From the NCBI RefSeq assembly GCF_032362555.1, contig NC_083523.1, positions 7,043,501 through 7,107,500 on the forward strand: a DNA stretch of 64,000 bases. Direction: 5' to 3'. A program made the translations under genes and the position numbers. How positions within the stretch are numbered: the first letter of the stretch is position 1; each line of letters begins with the position of its first letter. The stretch is from Amyelois transitella. Taxonomy: Eukaryota > Arthropoda > Insecta > Lepidoptera > Pyralidae. This document shows, piece by piece, positions 57,990-64,000 of this stretch. Below the pieces are notes generated by a model. That model did not search any database. It was not told where the DNA came from and worked only from the letters and a program-made list of their open reading frames with translations.

Positions 57990-58160
57990 CAGCTCCTGTG
58001 ACTTTGCCATCGATGGGATTGAGTGACCTGAAGATTTCGTCATACTTCGGTTTCTCTTTACTGCATATCCATTCAGGGTCTCCGTGGCCAGCGTCGACGC
58101 CCTCGCCTCTTCCGTAGCCGAAGGGTGAAACTTGATCTTCTACACCTTCGAACGCTCCTC
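57990..58160 (-). CDS. Past1: EHD-family ATPase, penultimate exon
   Basis: The exon lies between acceptor AAAATTCCAG and donor GTATGC, phase 1 in and phase 1 out. It encodes the linker and start of the EH domain: GGAFEGVEDQVSPFGYGRGE, GDPEWICSKEKPKYDEIF and RSLNPIDGKVTGA. These match the known C-terminal region of EHD proteins, and the frame joins the last exon exactly. The intron between the two exons is 1,593 bp and contains the 265-codon frame. Confidence 0.9.
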
Positions 58161-61100
58161 CTGGAATTTTGTTTATGTTTGATTAAATATTGCATTGTTT
58201 ATATTACCGGACTGCAAGGTTGCGTTATTATGAAAGTGGGGCAAAAGTTTTTGCACATGTATTGTCCTTGTTTCTTTTGCAATAATTTCCAGTAAAACAA
58301 GTAATGATTAAATACGATGGACATTCAAAATAATTCGACAAATCAAATTTTCAGCTTAAGTACCATATAAACCAAGCCTTAATTTTAATTAAGCTATAAA
58401 AAATTCATAGAAACATTGTTTCATAATTTGTGCCTGACAGACTTATCGCTATTGATGAAATTTTTCACAAGACAACAAATTTCAATTTCAACAAGACCAT
58501 GGCATTTGACGAACAATGATAAATGATTTCAAAGCCAGCGCCCGTATTATTGCCATCGAAGGTCTGTTTGTATCAATAATTAATTTTCAACTACTGAACG
58601 TGGCGGAAATGTAAACCATACATCTGAATTCCCGCGGTCATAACTGACTAATCCATACTGTCGAAATATTATATAATTACTTCAGGATATTACAATTTTG
58701 TAATGTTATAAAAAATTAAGTGCTCTTTCAAAACACAGTATCATTTCAATGAGTAATCACGAATTTATTCTCTAAACTGTCTCATAGTCGTAATGGTAAC
58801 TATACTTAATTGATCATAAGAAACACTAAAAACATACATGTATATATGTTTAAAATTTAAAACATATCAACAATTTCACAAAATTGCTTGAGTTCATTCA
58901 TTTTAAACAATCATTTTATGATTTGGCCAATTATCTTGTTCACTATCATAATCATTTCTAACATCAGCAGACATTTAGCGTATTGTGCAATTGTAATTTT
59001 AATTTATTTATGGCCACAAAATTATATACTGGAGCATTTAATACAGTAATTGTAGCACAAAGGTGTTACTTATTTCAATAGAAATCTCTTCCAGTAGACC
59101 TATGAGACAACTTAGAAAAATAAACCTTTTTTTAGAAATCCTAATTATGTAATGGCCACAGAGTAATTTATCTTCGGAATTTAATTCAAAAATACCGAAA
59201 TGATTTACAGTTTCACACGTCTAAATTCACAGGTTAAATTCTCATGTCTGTATACCGTACAATGGTTTCAATTAGGTCAAACACATGTGTCAACAGTTTC
59301 TAGATTGTTTACATATAGATGTTGTTATAATACCTTACGGAATGATCAATCAACGACATCTGTAACTGTGTAATTCTCTGCCATATAATCGTCTTACTTG
59401 TATGTAATTTCATCAGCATTGATGAGAATACTTCTCGTAATATTTTTAAAACTATAAACGATAGTCAATCGGTATATAAATTTAATAAACAGAAGAAGAG
59501 TGCAACCTTGCAACTCCATCGACCTTTTTATCAGAAATGCAAATGGCTCCAGTTTTAATGTTGTCGTTAAAAATTGCTACATACTTATAACATTCTTTTT
59601 AACATTGTAATTTTTTTTAAATTTCGGCTCCTCAGGACTTCTTCCGATTTTTACATTATATGATTGACTAGCTCGTTCCCGCGACTTCATCCTCACGAAT
59701 ACAACCACAAAAGAAAAAATAAATGCTTAGTTACCTATATTGTCTCAACAAGGCCGGCTGTTAATTTTGATATCGATCTGTTGCTGCAGATATTTTTTTA
59801 TAATCACACTTCATGATTGAACGAGCGCTTGTTTTTCTTCCGTTTTACTTATTCAAATCGTCAATTGCTAGACAATTGAACGAATAACTTGTAATTTCAA
59901 TGACAACATTGAGTATAAGAAGGTCACTGAATCTTGTAATAAGGGGTACGTTTTTAAAATTTGTTTTAACTGTTTCATATGGAGCCGGGATGATAACGAA
60001 GGAACTACAGAGATAGGTCCTATTTTTTGAAACCATAGCTAAAATTACTTAATGCCGATGAATGTAGTATCAACAAATATCTTAACTGATTCAGTTCAAA
60101 TGTGCAACATAAAATCTTTATAAACACAAATTGGCCTCGACCCACTCTTCACAATATCATCTGATAGTGATAGAAGATAAGGTGCGTCGAAAACTGAGCT
60201 TGAAAATTAGTGTAACAAATAAATCTGGTAGCCACTCTCAGTTCGTAAGATCGACTATGACTAGGCTTGGTGAGAGAGATTATAATATTTATCCAACAGC
60301 TCAGCAAGGCTTAAAACCGCTCCAAGAATTCGCATATCGGTAGCACAAGATTCGGACGTCTCGAGAGAGGCAACACAAGAATGGCAATAAATCAGGATGG
60401 TGTTAAGAATTTTTATTTACAAAACAATCAAAATAAGGAGGTTCAGGACAGATTAGGGTCCGTTAGTGATAGCATGGCTATGCGAGGAACGTGTGTCGTC
60501 AAGGACTAGATCATAAGGGTTCTTCCTAACTGCGTTTTGGGTGTGTTATCAGTATTAGTATCGACCAAATTCTCTAAATTGGACCTATTTATTTAACAAA
60601 ATACCATTCGTATCCTGCTGATATTACTAAGTCGACGTGACCCTGTTTATTGGTTAGTGGATTTGTTTACATTCAATATATCTGCATGTGACTAATGATT
60701 AGAAGCAAGTGTATTAATTGGGATATCTTTACGCAATAAATATTCCTAACCGGTAAACATCTCGATTCGAAGATTTTGTCTGGATTGTGATAGCGTTTGT
60801 GTTTGTTTGTTTGTAACTCTATATTGCACTTACAAAAAGACATAATATAATACTCAATATAGTGAATTTTTATTGGGTAAAAACCTTAGTAGCTAACCTT
60901 TAAAATTTCACGTATTCTTCATCACATACGTAAACCTGAGTAAGTTTATAAAGGAAGATCATATTCGAACAAATGGATGTGATTTAGGACAGACTATTTA
61001 GACAATAAGTTCTTCCCTGTTCTAAAATTATACCAATCGATGCATGCGCATTTAGCGCATGCTCACTTAGGATCACCTTACCTGGTTTGTATTGTATAAG

Positions 61101-61579
61101 TTTCGTTAGTGTGATATAAAAGTCTCTGTCAGTTCTAGTCTAGTGGTCAAGACTTAAATGTCTTAAGTGCAAAATTACGTCAAAATCGGTCCCGCTGTTA
61201 CACTATTACGGACTACTCGTATGTTACTTTGTGTAAATGTTGAAGCATACTTATATTAGTTATTGAAATTATTCATAAAACAAAATTTAGTACATTTGCA
61301 GCATAATATAAGTAGTGGATGTATATCAAAGAATAAGAAGGTATAATGAAGAGAAACTAGGTTTATAATGAAAGACTAATGGTTGGTTGACGACACAAAA
61401 AGGCGCTTTGTGTTCTAAAATTGATGTGAAACTGCAAATACGAGTAAGTGCAACACTTAAGGAGACAATACTACATAATGTTATAATGTTTCTGCATTTG
61501 TCTTTACGAGCCAAACCTAAGAACTTTTATAATTTATTTTGCTTTTTGCTTGTACGACACTCTGCTCTAGAATAATATA
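58161..61579 (-). other. EHD intron (continues to the right)
   Basis: No further EHD exon is found up to the window end, so this intron is longer than 5.8 kb. A CTAG-type repeat remnant (ACTAGCTCGTTCCCGCGACT) starts at 59,671. An 8-bp palindrome GCATGCGC/GCGCATGC lies near 61,042. Nothing else is supported. Confidence 0.5.
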
Positions 61580-61584
61580 TACCT

Positions 61585-61735
61585 ACATAAATATATAATC
61601 AAGTCTATGTCCCTTGCGGGGTAGACAGAGCCAACAGTCTACACAGATAGGCCACGTTCAGCTGTTTAGTTGAATGATAGAATTGAGATTCAAATAGTGA
61701 CAGGTTGCCAGCCCATCGCCTAAATGCAATACTCA
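61585..61735 (-). repeat. Element A, 5'-truncated copy in EHD intron
   Basis: TATAATCAAGTCTATGTCCC, GGGGTAGACAGAGCCAACAG and TAGAATTGAGATTCAAATAG to CCCATCGCCTAAATGC. Confidence 0.65.
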
Positions 61736-64000
61736 TAAATAATATCTCCAGGATAATAATATGAGATTTGTCCGGCCACCTATTATGAAGACCATAACTA
61801 TATATATTGAAAGATGATACACTATCATTGGAGTGAATAACTCCAGAGATCCTGCTAAAGAGCTTAATATTCTAAACGATAACGACACGTCTAAAGCTTT
61901 TTCACTTATAGAACGCAAAACCGCTAACCAATAGTCGCAAATTATTAATCAAAATGACATCGCCGATATCCCAAACGATCATCACACAAAACGTGTAAGT
62001 GATAGCACGATTGTATAAAAATAAAACGCACGCAACAGTGCAGTGAAAGTAGTAGGTGGTAGGAAGTGGGTGGTACACGACGTCATAATAACACAGATAA
62101 CAATTACAATACGACTACATGCACCAGTCCTATTCCTATACTGCATAATTCAACAGTTTGTTACAATTCCACTTACAACAACAGAAGTTGTTTAAAAAGT
62201 ATTTAATATAATCAAACTCCTTTGACGTGTTAATGTTAAAGTTGAGATTGAAATAAGAGTCATACAATCTATAGCTATTAATAATGAAGTTATCAGGGCG
62301 TAAGATAAATTTTAGTGAATCCACAATTTTCGTTTTCCAATTTATTATTGTAAAACATAACCTTGTCTTTCCGTGATAAATGTATATGACTTAAATGTTA
62401 ATAACTACACCTACTAATATGATACGATGAATTTATTTATCGCTGAAACGTGCTGGATCCAATTTCATTTTGTAAGTTGTAGTCGAGATAAATATACGAG
62501 TATATTCCAGGCATTAAATTCACAATATATGATGCGATTGATAATATTATCACCCTCTTTTTTCAACTTCATAGAACATCTAAAAATTTATTGAGTTGTT
62601 TTACTCAAGTTACCTTAGATGTGTGTGGTATAGGTCATTTACCTTAGGTATATGACCTATATATTATTTGTTTTATAATTAATGATAATTAGGTCTATTT
62701 CGTAAGTATTGATAGTTGAAATGTGGTCAAAACATGAAAACATGCAGGCTGACAATGGCAATCAGTAGTATTGATGACTCCGTTAAAAAATCCCTGAATT
62801 CTTATAAAAAAATCATAAGATATGTTTGAAAACAGAAAAAATAGCTTTAACATTAGAATAGCCTTAGGGCAAATTATGACAGTCAAGTGGATCGACACAA
62901 GCAAGTTAAAACAAAGCGTTACATACGTTTATTATTATGTGACTTACAAGCCAGAAGATAAACAGGTGATTATAGTTTATTATTTTAGTTGAACAACAAT
63001 AATAATCGTACTTGATCTTAATGAAAATGTAATTGATAGACGGGCGGATCTCTAGAAAAACAATAACATCACATCATAAGCATAGCTGCAGCCATCCTTT
63101 TTATGACCTCGAAAACCATAGTGGAAAGTCTGCATCCTACGGCGCAGTCTTAGTCATTTGTATAATTAAAATCTACAAATGGATTCGATGCACTCAGCTT
63201 GCTTTGATAATCATTCAGTCAAAATATAAAATTGGCATGGAATCTAAAATCCAGGACAATAACGGCGGAATTTCAAGGTCAAGATTTCTTTCACTCTCCA
63301 TAGAGGATTCACGTGACTTGATGGCAATAACAACCCAAGCTTACGACACACAACCCATAAGCTAAAGAATGGAAGGAAGATTGCACATTTATTACACTAC
63401 ATATAACCGAAAAACATTACCGGCTAGTAGTCCGTTCGTGTAATAAGCCTGAGTGTGGTGGGCATTCATTCCTTCTGCAAAAAAAAAAACAAAGGCAAAG
63501 AAATGTTACGCTAGAAAGTTAAACAAACGCGCTTAGCTATCTAACAATATGTTTAGTTTGTGTATAATTAACTTGCGATGATGTGTTAATCTGGTAAAAT
63601 CCTTGCATAGTGTAGTATTATCGATAGACCCATTCATTATTCGGGAAGATGAAATGCAATCTTCGGTTAACATAATTAGCATTGCTTCGGACGTAAGAAT
63701 GGAGAATGACCTTATAAATAATCAATTCAATCATCATATATTTCATACGTAAAAGAAGAAAAAAAATTGTCTTTTAGACATACTCAATTCTGGAACAAAT
63801 TACTTTTCTATCACAAAGAACCAGAAGAGGATTATACTGCCATTTAGTGCAGTATAATATCGTCAAAGGTAAACTGACTGGACTGAATTGCAACTGTCAC
63901 TAGAGAAATATATGATGCAGCAAAATCGTTAGTCCCAATAAAAGGTGCCCCACCGGACAACGCTCAAGGTCGGTCTCTGGTCAGATGCAGGATACCTGTA
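61736..64000. other. EHD intron or upstream region to window end
   Basis: No exon is recognised. A 10-bp hairpin (ATTATACTGC/GCAGTATAAT) lies at 63,831-63,858. The 110-codon plus-strand frame at 63,033-63,365 has no recognisable domain. The last 100 bases are GC-richer, but their nature cannot be judged at the edge. Confidence 0.4.

Noticed and set aside
63033-63365. 110-codon plus-strand frame inside the EHD intron
   Set aside because: No domain, no promoter or poly(A) context; possible but not supportable.

Overview
The window looks like nuclear DNA of a moth or butterfly (Lepidoptera). It is AT-rich with large introns, has small GC-richer coding exons, and carries a dense load of short dispersed repeats of lepidopteran type: tRNA-headed SINEs, (ATGT)n-tailed elements, and short repeats ending in CTAG after a GC-rich hairpin. 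There are no bacterial operons, rRNA genes, real tRNA genes or CRISPR arrays. Four protein genes can be assembled from exons by reading frame and splice signals. Family names for them are from recognition of the sequence, not from a database search.

Layout. Positions 1-35,900 hold no convincing coding exon. They contain a CpG-rich, promoter-like island (about 4.0-4.3 kb), many repeats and several hairpins. From 35,899 to 43.2 kb (+) lies a six-exon gene for a secreted precursor of 349 residues. It has a signal peptide and three R-X-K-R proprotein-convertase sites; I do not recognise the family. Its first visible exon starts at a splice acceptor, so a non-coding leader exon should lie upstream, possibly at the 4-kb island. 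From 44,417 to 49,241 (+) an eight-exon gene encodes the dynactin pointed-end subunit actin-related protein 10 (382 aa), with a MITE in its 3' UTR. From 50,792 to 51,655 (+) is an intronless gene for the SGT/SGTA co-chaperone (287 aa). Convergent to it, on the minus strand, are the last two exons of an EHD-family endocytic ATPase (Past1/EHD1). The rest of that gene lies beyond the right edge.

The most unusual signal is in the last EHD intron. A 265-codon open frame (57,190-57,987, -) runs on in frame from the donor side of the penultimate exon. It would replace the EH domain with a novel tail that carries a long hydrophobic segment. This is either an undescribed alternative terminus or a nested gene. 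The second theme is the repeat population. A family of about 260 bp (element A, around 25-30 copies or fragments) shows clean target-site duplications. Its 3' stem-loop and (ATGT)n tail match those of a second family (element B) with compensatory base changes in the stem, as expected of a SINE mobilised by a partner LINE.
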